From assembly GCF_034043675.1 (NCBI RefSeq), contig NZ_JAXCLA010000011.1, positions 124,001 through 188,000 of the forward strand: 64,000 nt of DNA, in the 5' to 3' direction. How positions within the stretch are numbered: position 1 is the first letter of the stretch; each line of letters starts with the position of its first letter. This document shows, piece by piece, positions 8,293-18,409 of this stretch. The position numbers and the translations under genes were made by a program. This DNA comes from KK5 sp034043675. Its GTDB lineage: Bacteria; Pseudomonadota; Gammaproteobacteria; Burkholderiales; Burkholderiaceae_C. Below the pieces are notes generated by a model. It saw only the letters and a program-made list of their open reading frames with translations. It did no database searches and was not told where the DNA came from.

Positions 8293-9001
8293 TCAGTGCC
8301 ACCATCCTCACCCCTTCGTCGGTCTGCACCTGCACCCTCGCGGCCGCGACGGCCGTGTTGCCGGGCAAGCGGAACACGCGCTGCTCGCCCGGGAAGATGA
8401 CCGAGGTGCTGCCCTTCTGCGTCAGCGCGGCCAGCGCCTCGCCGCCCTCGCCCTGCAGGCGCAGCTCGGCGATCTTCAGGTGCACATTGCCCTGGTTGGA
8501 AACCTCGGCCAGCAGGTCGCCGTTGGACGCGCGACTCACCTTCCACTGCTCGCTGCGCTTGACCTGCGCGGGCGCCACGAACACCGGCACCCGCATCGTC
8601 ACCAGCACGCGCACGCTGCCCGAGACCTGTGCGGAATCGGCGGCGCGCGGGATCGGCACCTCGCGCAGCACGATGCGGTAAGTGCCTTCCTGCTGCAGCT
8701 CCTGGTTGCGGCGCAGGCCCAGGCGCAGCACCTGCGTCTGGCCCGGCTGCACGGTGAAGACCGGCGGGTTGACGATCAGGTCGGTGGTGGGGCCGTCCTG
8801 GTCGACGCCGTTGACGCGGGTCCAGGAGATCGCGTCGGCCTGCATCATCACCGGCTCCGCGCCGTTGTTGACGACCTGCACCGTGGCCCGGTCGTTGTTG
8901 CGGTCGAGCCGCACGTTGACCGGCATCAGCGTGACGTCGGAGGCCCGTGCAGCCAGCGGCGAGCACAGGGCGAAAACCAGCAACAGAATCCAGCGGTTCA
9001 T
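8258..9001 (-). CDS. Periplasmic pilus chaperone (PapD/CsuC family)
   Basis: A 247-residue chaperone with signal peptide MNRWILLLVFALCSPLAARA, followed by the first Ig domain (VTLMPVNVRLDRNNDRATVQVVNN) and the GQTQVLRLGLRR segment with the conserved basic anchor, then an Ig-like second domain. It should hold SCPU subunits by donor-strand complementation in the periplasm. The ATG at 9001 starts the signal peptide although the frame is open further upstream. It lies 26 bp after the SCPU gene and overlaps the usher gene. Confidence 0.93.
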   Translation of the reverse strand: MNRWILLLVFALCSPLAARASDVTLMPVNVRLDRNNDRATVQVVNNGAEPVMMQADAISWTRVNGVDQDGPTTDLIVNPPVFTVQPGQTQVLRLGLRRNQELQQEGTYRIVLREVPIPRAADSAQVSGSVRVLVTMRVPVFVAPAQVKRSEQWKVSRASNGDLLAEVSNQGNVHLKIAELRLQGEGGEALAALTQKGSTSVIFPGEQRVFRLPGNTAVAAARVQVQTDEGVRMVALNDLADPARDRP

Positions 9002-9027
9002 GGCGGTACTCCTTCTGAGCTCGAGGC

Positions 9028-9513
9028 TCAATAGCTCACGGTGACGGTGACGGTATCGGTGTAGGCGCCGGGCACGACGTTGGCGAGCGAGGGCAGGCGG
9101 CCGTAGATGTTCAGGTTCTGCGCGCTGCCGGTGCCGGTGCCGGTGTAGCTGGAGCTGCCGGCGCTGCCGTCGCCCCAGACGCTGGAGCGGCCGGTGTCCA
9201 GGTAGAGCTGGTAGGGCAGCGAGCGGCTGCCGCTCTTCATCGCGCGGGCGCCGAAGTTGGAGGCGCCGCCGGCATTGCTGCCGGCGTTCAGCGCCACCGC
9301 GTAGGGCGTGGTGTTGGTGCACTGGACGCTCACCGAGGACATAGCGTCCACCGGCGACGAGGTGGCCAGCGGATCGATCGTGTTGCCGAAGTTCAAGGTC
9401 GTGCCCGAGACCGTGCAGGAGCTCACCACCGTGGCATTGACCTGGAAGTTGTTGCCGGTGGAGGCCGCCAGCGCCAGACTCGGCAGCAGGAGGGTGAACA
9501 GGGGAAGGCGCAT
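9028..9513 (-). CDS. SCPU-domain major pilin-like subunit
   Basis: A 161-residue secreted SCPU protein. Signal peptide MRLPLFTLLLPSLALA; mature part with SSCTVSGTTLNFGNTIDP, VSVQCTNTTPYAVALNAG, the conserved LPYQLYLDTGRSSVWGDG, and C-terminal YTDTVTVTVSY. This resembles CsuA/B-type pilins and is the first structural gene of the operon, hence the likely main fibre subunit. It is 17 bp downstream of the receiver/GGDEF-like gene. Confidence 0.9.
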   Translation of the reverse strand: MRLPLFTLLLPSLALAASTGNNFQVNATVVSSCTVSGTTLNFGNTIDPLATSSPVDAMSSVSVQCTNTTPYAVALNAGSNAGGASNFGARAMKSGSRSLPYQLYLDTGRSSVWGDGSAGSSSYTGTGTGSAQNLNIYGRLPSLANVVPGAYTDTVTVTVSY

Positions 9514-9530
9514 CGTCGTGGGGGCCGGGT

Positions 9531-10373
9531 TCAGAGCGCGCCGAAGGCGCTGGCCTCGGCCAGCGTCAGCAGGCCGCGGGAGGAGACCGCATCGGTCGGG
9601 AACAGCGCCATGCCCAGCTCGACACCGAGCTGGTAGTCCTGGCCGCCATGCGTGAAGGGCTGGGCCATCAGCTCGCGCAGCTGGTGGGCGTAGTCGGTCG
9701 CTTCGTCGGGGCCGTCCAGCCGGGTCAGCACGACGCAGAACTGGTCGGCGCTGCGGCGCGCGACGATGTCGGAATCTGTGCAGGAATCGCTCAGGCGCGC
9801 GGCGATGTCTCGGGCCAGCGCATCGGCCACCTCGGCCGACAGCGCCGCGTGGCCATCCAGGCGCAGCACGTAGACAGCCAGGTTCACGCCGTCGCGGGCC
9901 GCGGCCTTGGCGCTCTGGTCCAGGCGTTCGACCAGCGCGGCCTCGTTGTACAAGCCGGTCAGGCCGTCGCGCAGCAGCCAGGTCGGGTGTTCGTCGACCG
10001 GCGTCGGGTGGACCTTGGGCGGGAAGGCGGCGAGATCGTCGAACAGAGTCTCCAGGCCCGAACCCTTGTCGTAGAAGGCGTCGGCACCGGCATCGATGCA
10101 GGCGCGGCGGTAGGCGTCGGTGTCCTGGCTCGTCAGCACGGCGATGTGGCCCTTGAAGCCGGCGCGACGCAGCTCAGGCAGCAGGTGCAGGCCGGAGCCG
10201 CTGGCCAGCGACAGGTCCATCAGCACGATGTCTGGCTGGGTCCAGCGGATCAGCGCCTGGGCCTGGGTCTCGCCGGTGGCCTCGCCGACCAGGCGCAAGC
10301 CCTTCATGCTGTCCAGCCTGCGCACGAGCAGGCGGCGAATGGACGGGGAATCTTCGACCAAAAAGACCTTCAT
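9531..10373 (-). CDS. Response regulator with degenerate GGDEF-like domain, pilus-linked
   Basis: A 280-residue protein. Its receiver domain is intact (LVEDS acidic pocket, phosphoacceptor Asp in VLMDLSLASGSG, Thr/Ser in VLTSQD, Lys in FYDKGS). The C-terminal domain begins DGLTGLYNEAALVERL like a GGDEF domain, but the GGDEF motif reads SADQF, so cyclase activity is unlikely; it may bind nucleotide or act as an output scaffold. The ATG at 10373 follows a GAAGAA stretch. Its stop lies 17 bp before the pilin gene, so it is probably the first gene of the pilus operon and may control assembly or expression. Paralogue of the gene at 4580-5416. Confidence 0.87.
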   Translation of the reverse strand: MKVFLVEDSPSIRRLLVRRLDSMKGLRLVGEATGETQAQALIRWTQPDIVLMDLSLASGSGLHLLPELRRAGFKGHIAVLTSQDTDAYRRACIDAGADAFYDKGSGLETLFDDLAAFPPKVHPTPVDEHPTWLLRDGLTGLYNEAALVERLDQSAKAAARDGVNLAVYVLRLDGHAALSAEVADALARDIAARLSDSCTDSDIVARRSADQFCVVLTRLDGPDEATDYAHQLRELMAQPFTHGGQDYQLGVELGMALFPTDAVSSRGLLTLAEASAFGAL

Positions 10374-10507
10374 TTCTTCGTCTCCCTGACTGCTATTTCG
10401 CGGTAAGCCATGTTCCCAAGACTGGCGTTCGCGGAGCAGCGGGGGATGCTGGAAGCTGAAGTGCGGCAAAGCTGTCTTCCTTTGCAGGTGAATTACCTAC
10501 ACGGGTT

Positions 10508-11143
10508 CTACAAGGCGGTAAGCCCGTGCTGGACGCAGTACTTCGTCAGCTCGGTGTTGTTCTTCCAGCCGGCTTTTTCGAAGATCCGCGCGCGGTAGCT
10601 GCCCACGGTCTTGACCGAGAGATGCATCACCTCGGCGATGTAGGCCGGCGCCCGGCCTTCCGCGATCAGGAGCATCACGCGGTGCTCCTGCGCGGAGAGC
10701 TGCTCGTGCGGCAGGGTCTGCGGCGCCTTGCCGCTGAGCAGGCCCAGCAGGTGGTCCGCCATCGAGGCGGTGACGTAGCGGCCGCCCTCGTAGAGCCGCC
10801 GCAGCGCGCTGCGCAACTCCTCGGCGGCGCGATCCTTGGGCAGGTAGCCGGCAGCGCCCATCTGCATCAGCCGCGCCGCGTAGGCCGCCTCGGCATTCAG
10901 GCTCAGCACCAGCAGCGGCACGTTGTGCAGCACGCGCAGCACGCGGCTGGCGCCCTCCAGGCCGCTGGAGTCGGGCAGCGACAGGTCCAGCACGACCAGG
11001 TCGGGCCGCGCGGCCGCGATGCGCTCCAGCGCCGCGGCGATCGTCGCGGCCTCGTCGACGATCGCGTCGGGCCATTCCTCGCGCACCAAGTGCGCCACGC
11101 CCACGCGCATCAGCGGGTGGTCATCGACCAGCAGGACTCTCAT
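10508..11143 (-). CDS. NarL/FixJ-family response regulator
   Basis: A 211-residue regulator. The receiver has VDDHPLMR, phosphoacceptor Asp in LVVLDLSLPDSSG and Lys in GYLPKDRA. The C-terminal LuxR-type helix-turn-helix has LSAQEHRVMLLIAEG and AEVMHLSVKTVGSYRARIFEKAG. It overlaps the kinase gene by 4 bp (ATGA), so it is its cognate partner. It lies 134 bp upstream of the pilus operon on the same strand, so pilus genes are plausible targets. A GCAAAG/CTTTGC hairpin at 10466-10485 follows its stop. Confidence 0.93.
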   Translation of the reverse strand: MRVLLVDDHPLMRVGVAHLVREEWPDAIVDEAATIAAALERIAAARPDLVVLDLSLPDSSGLEGASRVLRVLHNVPLLVLSLNAEAAYAARLMQMGAAGYLPKDRAAEELRSALRRLYEGGRYVTASMADHLLGLLSGKAPQTLPHEQLSAQEHRVMLLIAEGRAPAYIAEVMHLSVKTVGSYRARIFEKAGWKNNTELTKYCVQHGLTAL

Positions 11144-12531
11144 GCAGCGGCTCCCTGCGGCTGTGCCGCGTCCGATTCGGCCAACGGCAGCCAGACGCCG
11201 ACGCGTGTGCCCGCGCCTCCATCGGCTGGTCCAAATTCAAAGCGACCGCCGGCCAGCGTCGCCCGCTCACGCATATTGCGCAGGCCCGAGGCATCGGCGC
11301 GCACATCGCCGGGCCCCTTGCCGTCGTCGATCACTTCGAGCTGGAAGCCCTCGCGCTCCTCGATCTCCAGGTGGCGGCCCTTGATCGTCAGGGTCTGCGC
11401 GCCGGCGTGGCGCAGCACGTTCGTGCAGGCCTCCTGGATGATGCGGAAGAGCTGGCTGGCCTGGTCGGCGCTCAGCAACTCCGCCTCCGTCATGGCCAGC
11501 ACCGTCTGCATGCCCGCCTGGCGGCCCAGGGTCTGCAGGTAGTGGCCCACCGCGGCCTCCAGGCCCAGCTCGTCGAGCAGCGGCGGGCGCAGCGCGGCCG
11601 AGATCTGGCGCGCCAGGCGGATCGATTCGTCGGCCATCTGCTGCAGTTCCTCGACCAGCGGCTCGGTGCGCGGCTTCAGCTTCGAGCGCAAGGAGACCAC
11701 CAGCATCTTGATCGCCGTGCCGACCTGGCCGATCTGGTCGTGCACCTCGCGCGCCAGGCGGCGGCGCTCGTTCTCGATGCTGCGGTCCTGTTCGACGGCG
11801 AAGCTCTGGATGCGCGCCAGCGCCTTGCTCAGCGCGGCCGTGCGCTCGTCGATGAGGCCTTCGAGGTTCGCGTTGGCATGGCGCAGCGCGGCCTCGGCCC
11901 GGTCGCGCCGGCGCTGTTCGACCACCAGCAGCAGCAGCGCCATCATCAGCGCCAGCAGGCCCACGCCGGGCAAGAGGTGCGTGATCTGCTCGGTGCGCTC
12001 CTGCAGCGCGCGGGTGGCCGAATCGGCCTCGGCAATACGCCACTGCTGCGCGCGCTGCAGCTCCTCGACCTGGTAGCGGAGCTGGTCCATCAGGCGCTTG
12101 CCTTCGGCATAGGCCGACAGGTCCTGCAGCGAGCCCCCATGCTCCTGCAGGCGCCCCGCGATATTGCGATCCACCTGGGACAGGCGCTCGCGGATGCCGG
12201 CATCCAGGCGGCTGAGCTGGCGCTCGTCCGTGCCGGCGGCAAGCATGCGCTTGCGCAGGTCCTGGTAGACCCGCTCCAGTTCGCCCACGGCCGACTCGTA
12301 GGGCTGCAGATAGGAACGCTGGCCGGTGATGATGAAGCCGCGCTGGCCGGTTTCGACGTCGACGAGCAGAGTCAGCAATCGCTGCAGATCGGTCTGCGCA
12401 CGCAGCGCGTCGCTGCGCTGCGTATCGCGCTGCAGCAGATCGCCGAGACTCTGCGATGCCGTCAGGGCCGTGCCGACGAAAGCGACGAACACGGCCAGCA
12501 GCAGTGCCAAAGGAAGCCAGGACCTTCGCAT
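11140..12531 (-). CDS. CHASE3-domain NarX-type sensor histidine kinase
   Basis: A 464-residue membrane kinase. TM1 at about 3-22; a CHASE3 periplasmic region with VDVETGQRGFIITGQRSYLQPYE (shown in two parts: VDVETGQRGF, then ITGQRSYLQPYE); TM2 near LLPGVGLLALMMALLLLVVE; coiled coil; HisKA_3 with phosphoacceptor His in RRRLAREVHDQIGQ; and an HATPase with VIDDGKGPGD and GLRNMRERA. The ATG at 12531 is chosen because MRRSWLPLALLLAVF forms TM1. It is a typical NarL-system kinase and pairs with the overlapping regulator. Confidence 0.92.
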   Translation of the reverse strand: MRRSWLPLALLLAVFVAFVGTALTASQSLGDLLQRDTQRSDALRAQTDLQRLLTLLVDVETGQRGFIITGQRSYLQPYESAVGELERVYQDLRKRMLAAGTDERQLSRLDAGIRERLSQVDRNIAGRLQEHGGSLQDLSAYAEGKRLMDQLRYQVEELQRAQQWRIAEADSATRALQERTEQITHLLPGVGLLALMMALLLLVVEQRRRDRAEAALRHANANLEGLIDERTAALSKALARIQSFAVEQDRSIENERRRLAREVHDQIGQVGTAIKMLVVSLRSKLKPRTEPLVEELQQMADESIRLARQISAALRPPLLDELGLEAAVGHYLQTLGRQAGMQTVLAMTEAELLSADQASQLFRIIQEACTNVLRHAGAQTLTIKGRHLEIEEREGFQLEVIDDGKGPGDVRADASGLRNMRERATLAGGRFEFGPADGGAGTRVGVWLPLAESDAAQPQGAAA

Positions 12532-12800
12532 ACCCCATGTATGGCAAGCCACACCCATGGGCCCGGCACTCGCGCTCATCGCCGCGCATGCCACCGCCTC
12601 AGCGGCTATGGACCCACACCTCCCTCACCGGGGCCGACCGCGGCAGTCTCAGCTGCCGTCAACCTGCATTACAGAGGCTATCGGTCGCACAGAAAAATTG
12701 CAAGCATGTGAGGGGAATTTGACGCTTGAATAACGCGTTATGTCAGCGCGCTACGAAGGGTCTTTGCGGATTGCCTGCCGATCGTTTTCGGACAAATGCA

Positions 12801-13934
<1,134 letters not shown>

Positions 13935-13941
13935 TTGCGGA

Positions 13942-14802
13942 TCAACCTTTCACGGAGCCGGCCATCAGGCCGCGCACGAAATACTTGCCCGAAAGCAGAT
14001 AGACCAGCAGCGTCGGCAGCGCCGCGATGAAGGCGCCGGCGAAGTGCACGTTGTATTCCTTCACGCCGGTGGAGCTGTTCACCAGGTTGTTCAGCGCCAC
14101 CGTCAGCGGGAAAGAGCTGAAGTCGCTGAACGAGGCACCGAACAGGAACTCGTTCCAGATGTTGGTGAACTGCCAGATCACGGTGACGACGATGATCGGC
14201 GCGCTGTTGGGCAGCAGGATGCGCCACAGCACGCCGAAGAAGCCGGCCCCGTCCATCCGCGCCGAGCGGATCAGCTCGTGCGGGAAGGCGGCGTAGTAGT
14301 TGCGGAAGAACAGCGTCGTGAAGCCGATGCCATAGACCACGTTGACGAACACAAGGCCCTTCACCGTGCCGGCCAGGCCCAGCATGCCCAGCGTCTTGGC
14401 CATCGGGATCAGCACGATCTGGAAGGGGATGAAGACCGAGAACAGCATCGCGCCGAACAGCAGGTGGCCGCCACGCATGCGGAACTGCGTGAGGATGTAG
14501 CCGTTCAGCGCGCCGATCAGCGTGGAGATCGCCACCGCCGGCACCACCAGCAGGAAGGAGTTGATGAAGTAGGGCTTGAGCCCCGTCGGCTGCACGCCGA
14601 TCTGCGCCGTGCTCCAGGCGGTGAGCCAGGCGGCGACGGTCCAGTCCTTGGGCAGCGCCATCAGGTTGCCGCTGCGGATCTCCTCCAGCGGCTTCAGCGA
14701 GTTGACGACCATCACGTAGACCGGCAGCAGGAAGCCCAGCGCCAGCACGGCCAGCAGCAGGTACAGCACCAGCCGCATCGGGGAGGAAGCTTTATTGGCC
14801 AT
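13942..14802 (-). CDS. gtsC: Sugar ABC transporter permease (MalG/GtsC type)
   Basis: A 286-residue inner-membrane permease with about six TM segments, starting at LVLYLLLAVLALGFLLPVYV. The cytoplasmic EAA loop reads ELIRSARMDGAGFFGVLWRI. It ends KYFVRGLMAGSVKG, a common C-terminus in this family. Its start overlaps the end of the other permease gene by 11 bp. Confidence 0.92.
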   Translation of the reverse strand: MANKASSPMRLVLYLLLAVLALGFLLPVYVMVVNSLKPLEEIRSGNLMALPKDWTVAAWLTAWSTAQIGVQPTGLKPYFINSFLLVVPAVAISTLIGALNGYILTQFRMRGGHLLFGAMLFSVFIPFQIVLIPMAKTLGMLGLAGTVKGLVFVNVVYGIGFTTLFFRNYYAAFPHELIRSARMDGAGFFGVLWRILLPNSAPIIVVTVIWQFTNIWNEFLFGASFSDFSSFPLTVALNNLVNSSTGVKEYNVHFAGAFIAALPTLLVYLLSGKYFVRGLMAGSVKG

Positions 14803-15661
14803 GCTTGGCCTTCCTCATCTCGGCAAACAGATAGGGCAGCACGACGATGCCCACCGCCACCAGCATCAGCACCGCGCTTGCCGCGCCCACCGCCATCTCG
14901 TTGCGCGTGAAGGTGTACTGGTACATGAAGACCGAGGGCAGCCAGGTCGAACGGCCGGGACCGCCGTTGGTCAGCGCGACGACCAGGTCATAGCTCTTGA
15001 TCGCCATGTGCGCCAGGATCACGAAGGCCGAGACGAACACCGGCCCGAGCTGCGGAATGATGATGCGCAGGTAGATCTGCCAGGTGCGCGCGCCGTCCAC
15101 GCGGGCGGCGTTGACCTGCTCGCTGTCCACGCCGCGCAGGCCGGCCAGGAACATCGCCATCACGAAGCCGGCCGTCTGCCAGACCGCCGCGATGACGACG
15201 CAGTAGATCGCCATCTCGCTGTCCTTGATCCAGCCGAAGCTGAAGCTCTCCCAGCCGAGGTCGCGCATCGTGTGCTCCAGGCCCACGCCGGGATCCAGCA
15301 GCCATTTCCAGGCTGTGCCGGTGACGATCAGCGACAGCGCCATCGGGTACAGGAAGATCGAGCGGTAGAGGCTCTCCGCGCGGATCTTCTGGTCGATCAG
15401 GATCGCCAGGCCCAGGCCCAGCGCCATCGCGATCACGATGAACAACCCGGCGAAGGTGCCCGCGTTGGACAGCGCCACCTGCCAGTTCTCGAGGTTCAGG
15501 AGCCGCTTGTAGGCGGCCGTGCCCTCGTAGTCCAGCACCGGCATGATCGTCGACGGCGTCAAGGACAGGTAGACGGTGAACATGATGTAGCCGTAGACGC
15601 AGACCGCCACCAACAAGGCGCTCGGGCTGATCAGCAGCTTGGGAAGGAATCCGGCTTTCAT
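14792..15661 (-). CDS. gtsB: Sugar ABC transporter permease (MalF/GtsB type)
   Basis: A 289-residue inner-membrane permease with six predicted TM segments (first LISPSALLVAVCVYGYIMFT). Its EAA loop reads VNAARVDGARTWQIYLRIII. It begins 70 bp after the binding-protein gene and overlaps gtsC by 11 bp. Length fits the short GtsB-type permeases rather than E. coli MalF. Confidence 0.92.
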   Translation of the reverse strand: MKAGFLPKLLISPSALLVAVCVYGYIMFTVYLSLTPSTIMPVLDYEGTAAYKRLLNLENWQVALSNAGTFAGLFIVIAMALGLGLAILIDQKIRAESLYRSIFLYPMALSLIVTGTAWKWLLDPGVGLEHTMRDLGWESFSFGWIKDSEMAIYCVVIAAVWQTAGFVMAMFLAGLRGVDSEQVNAARVDGARTWQIYLRIIIPQLGPVFVSAFVILAHMAIKSYDLVVALTNGGPGRSTWLPSVFMYQYTFTRNEMAVGAASAVLMLVAVGIVVLPYLFAEMRKAKHGQ

Positions 15662-15731
15662 CGATTGACAAAGCTCCGCGGCCCGGCCGGCTTGCGCCGA
15701 CCGGAGCCTTCTTCAGAACAGGAAAGAGCGA

Positions 15732-16994
15732 TCAGCCCTTCGAAGCCGAGACCATTTCGGCGACGGCCTTCTTGTCGTCGATCTGGCCATTGAAGTGGCG
15801 CGTGATCACGTCGTAGAAGGCGTTCTTCAGCGAGGCGGGCACCGCGTGGCCGTGGGCCATCGAGCCGACCAAGGTGTTCTTCTTGTTCGCCTCGGCGAGG
15901 TCCGCCATGCCCTTCTTGCCGCAGTCGTCGAAGGCGGTGTTGGGCACGTCGGTGCGTGCCGGCACGGAGCCCTTGACGACGTTGAACGCCGACTGGAAGC
16001 CCGGGTCCATGATCGCGCTGGCCAGCTTGGCCTGCGCGGCGGCCGCGTCGGCCTTGACCTTGAACATCACGAACTGGTCGGAGTTGAAGGACACCATGCC
16101 CTGCGTGCCCGGCGTGCGGAAGCACAGGAAGTCCTTGCCCGGCACCTTCTTGGCGTTCAGGAACTCACCCTTGGCCCAGTCGCCCATCATCTGGAAGCCG
16201 GCCTTCTCGCTGATCACCATGCCTGAAGCGACGTTCCAGTCACGGCCGGAGAAGTCCTTGTCCACGTACTTGCGCAGCTGGCCCATGCGCTGGAAGACCT
16301 TCAGCATCGTGTCGGAGCCGAGCGCCTTCGGGTCGAGGTCGATCAGCGCCTTGCGATAGAAATCGATGCCACCGGTGGACATGGCCACGCCGTCGAACAG
16401 CGTGGCGTCCTGCCAGGGCTGGCCGCCGTGCGCCAGGGCGACGAAGCCGGCCTTCTGCACCTTGTCGAGCGCGGCGATGTATTCGTCCCAGGTGGTGGGC
16501 ATCGCGGTCACGCCGGCCTTGTCCAGCACCGCCTTGTTGGCCCAGACCCAGTTGGTCGAGTGGACGTTCACCGGCGCGGCGATCCACTTGCCGTTGTACT
16601 TGGAGAAGTGCTGCAGCGCGGTCGGCACGACCTTGTCCCAGCCCTCCTTGGCGGCGACCGAGTTCAGGTCGGCGACGACGCCCTGCTTGCCCCAGTCGAG
16701 GATGTCGAAGCCCAGCATCTGCACGGCGGTGGGCGGGTTGCCGGCCGTGACGCGGGCACGCAGCGCGGTCATCGCCGCCTCGCCGCCGCCGCCGGCCACC
16801 GGCATGTCGTTCCACTTGACGCCCTGCTTTTCCAGATTGCCCTTCAGCACGTTCAGCGCGGCGGCCTCGCCGCCGGAGGTCCACCAGTGCAGGACCTCGA
16901 CGCTCTGCTGCGCGCGTGCCGGCAGCGCCAGCACGGCCGTGGCGATCGCCAGGCCGGTCAACATCAGGGTCCCTTTTTGCTTCTTGCTCTTCAT
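15732..16994 (-). CDS. gtsA: Glucose/mannose-type ABC substrate-binding protein
   Basis: A 420-residue periplasmic binding protein with signal peptide ending PARA. The mature start SVEVLHWWTSGGEAAAL, the MPVAGGGGEAAMTALRARV and PVNVHSTNWVWANK blocks, the ALAHGGQPWQD block, and the QMMGDWAKGEF block all match GtsA-type glucose-binding proteins from memory. The ATG at 16994 starts the signal peptide; the frame is open to 17258. Substrate glucose or mannose is inferred from family, not proven. No sugar regulator gene is adjacent. Confidence 0.9.
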   Translation of the reverse strand: MKSKKQKGTLMLTGLAIATAVLALPARAQQSVEVLHWWTSGGEAAALNVLKGNLEKQGVKWNDMPVAGGGGEAAMTALRARVTAGNPPTAVQMLGFDILDWGKQGVVADLNSVAAKEGWDKVVPTALQHFSKYNGKWIAAPVNVHSTNWVWANKAVLDKAGVTAMPTTWDEYIAALDKVQKAGFVALAHGGQPWQDATLFDGVAMSTGGIDFYRKALIDLDPKALGSDTMLKVFQRMGQLRKYVDKDFSGRDWNVASGMVISEKAGFQMMGDWAKGEFLNAKKVPGKDFLCFRTPGTQGMVSFNSDQFVMFKVKADAAAAQAKLASAIMDPGFQSAFNVVKGSVPARTDVPNTAFDDCGKKGMADLAEANKKNTLVGSMAHGHAVPASLKNAFYDVITRHFNGQIDDKKAVAEMVSASKG

Positions 16995-17327
16995 GCGCGT
17001 TGTCTCCGTTTGGGTGGGGTGCATGTGCAGCGTCGCGGTCCGGTGTCTACTGCCCCGATGCCAGGCGCGCTGGTTCTCGGCCGGGTGGCAGCGTCGAGGC
17101 TGCCGGCCGTCAGGGAGGGTAGTCGGGAAGAAGGGGGAGTGGTTCCTAGGGGAAGTACTAGCGGAGCGACTTGCGCACTCCGTATTGCGGGCCGAGCGCC
17201 GGGCCGCTCCCAAGCCGGCCCACTTGGCGATGTGCTTGCGGCTAGACGCCGCAAGCATCGCCGTCCCCTTGGGGGACCGCCCGGGCGCACCCGCGTTCAG
17301 CAGGGTGCGACCGGGCGAGGGGCACCA
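16995..17327. other. Intergenic region upstream of gtsA
   Basis: About 330 bp without a convincing gene. It should hold the gts promoter. At its PRC-gene end are two hairpins: GCTTGCGGC/GCCGCAAGC (17234-17242 and 17248-17256, 5-base loop) and GTCCCC/GGGGAC (17263-17268 and 17272-17277, 3-base loop). Neither has a T-tract on either strand. Confidence 0.5.
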
Positions 17328-17738
17328 TCATTCCCAGTAACGCTTCGCGCCCCAGTAGTCGTAGGTGCGTTCGTTCCAGCCGGTGTCGGGGGCGCTGGGC
17401 CAGTTGTCCTTGTCGAAGCCTTCGGCGTTTTCGAAACGGGCCTGGTCGGCGTCCATCACGAAGCACTTGTCGGCCGTGTCCAAGGTCAGCGCGGACCAGG
17501 GAATCGCGAACAGCTTCGTGCCCATGCCGAGAAAGCCGCCGCTGCTCATCACCGCGTAGGCGACCTTGCCGCGCGGCACGTCGATCATGATCTCGTCGAT
17601 CTTGCCGAGCACGTCGCCATTGCGGTTGCGTACTTCGTCGCCGGTGAGCGTGTTGGCGGTCATCAGCCGCGGGCCGGGACCGCCGCCAGGTTCGGCGCCG
17701 GGGGATTCATAGGTGCGGGTGTCGATTGCGGTATCCAT
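17328..17738 (-). CDS. PRC-barrel domain protein
   Basis: A 136-residue soluble protein with a PRC-barrel core: LTGDEVRNRNGDVLGKIDE, then VPRGKVAYAVMSSGGFLGMG and KLFAIPWSALTLD, and a charged C-terminal tail rich in Trp/Tyr (NERTYDYWGAKRYWE). Such proteins are commonly linked to stress or to RNA or photosynthetic reaction-centre cofactors; here no function is assigned. The ATG at 17738 has a perfect AAGGAG Shine-Dalgarno. It lies 65 bp after the hemerythrin gene on the same strand. Confidence 0.87.
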   Translation of the reverse strand: MDTAIDTRTYESPGAEPGGGPGPRLMTANTLTGDEVRNRNGDVLGKIDEIMIDVPRGKVAYAVMSSGGFLGMGTKLFAIPWSALTLDTADKCFVMDADQARFENAEGFDKDNWPSAPDTGWNERTYDYWGAKRYWE

Positions 17739-17803
17739 GCCGTACTCCTTCGTTGGGAAGACGGCTTGATTCGGCAATCACTGTGCCCATCCCTGCCCGT
17801 CGT

Positions 17804-18307
17804 TCACTCGACCGGTTCGTCGACGGCCAGGCCCTCGCGGCGCATCAGTTGCTCCTTGCGCAGCAGCATCGCCTCGCCCAGCGTATCGAGGTCCATGTCC
17901 GTCTTCCTCAGCTTCGGAAAGAGTTCGTTCTCTTCCTCGCGCACATGGTGGTCGATGTACTCGCCGAGCACCTTGACCTTGGCGTCGTAGTGCGCGTCCA
18001 GCGGCGCGGAGTCGAGGATCTGCACGATCAGATCCTTGGCGGACGCATGCTCGACCTCCGCCTCGTCGACGAGGTCATCGTCGTCCTTGCCGAGCGCCCG
18101 GTGCGCCTGCGGATAGATCAACTCCTCCTCGATCATCGTGTGCACCTTCAGCATGCAGCAGATGCGCTCCGCAAGCTGCTGGCGACGCTGATCGCTGGCG
18201 CGCCTGGCAACCAGTTGCTGGTATTCCTCGAACAGGCTCTTGACCTCCCGATGGTCGGCCTTCAGGACGGCGATGGCGTCCTTGTGCAGTGTGACGGCTG
18301 ATGTCAT
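17804..18307 (-). CDS. Hemerythrin HHE-domain protein
   Basis: A 167-residue protein with the four-helix HHE cation-binding fold. The likely iron ligands are in LKADHREVKSLFEE (H, E), VHTMIEEELIYP (H, E), EVEHASAKDLI (H) and YIDHHVREEENELFP (H, E). These diiron proteins bind O2 or NO or take part in stress responses. The ATG at 18307 has a GGAG Shine-Dalgarno. It probably forms a stress-type pair with the PRC-barrel gene downstream. Confidence 0.9.
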   Translation of the reverse strand: MTSAVTLHKDAIAVLKADHREVKSLFEEYQQLVARRASDQRRQQLAERICCMLKVHTMIEEELIYPQAHRALGKDDDDLVDEAEVEHASAKDLIVQILDSAPLDAHYDAKVKVLGEYIDHHVREEENELFPKLRKTDMDLDTLGEAMLLRKEQLMRREGLAVDEPVE

Positions 18308-18409
18308 GGCACTTCTCCGATAGCAATATGGTCAGGCGGCAAGCGGGATGCCCGCGTCCGCATCGGCTCGGCGGGAGCCTCGGGCTGCGGCTGGGGGCGT
18401 CCACTTCAT

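Noticed and set aside
16995..17327. Extended upstream start for gtsA at 17258
   Set aside because: The extra 88 residues are Arg/Pro-rich and precede an obvious signal peptide at 16994.
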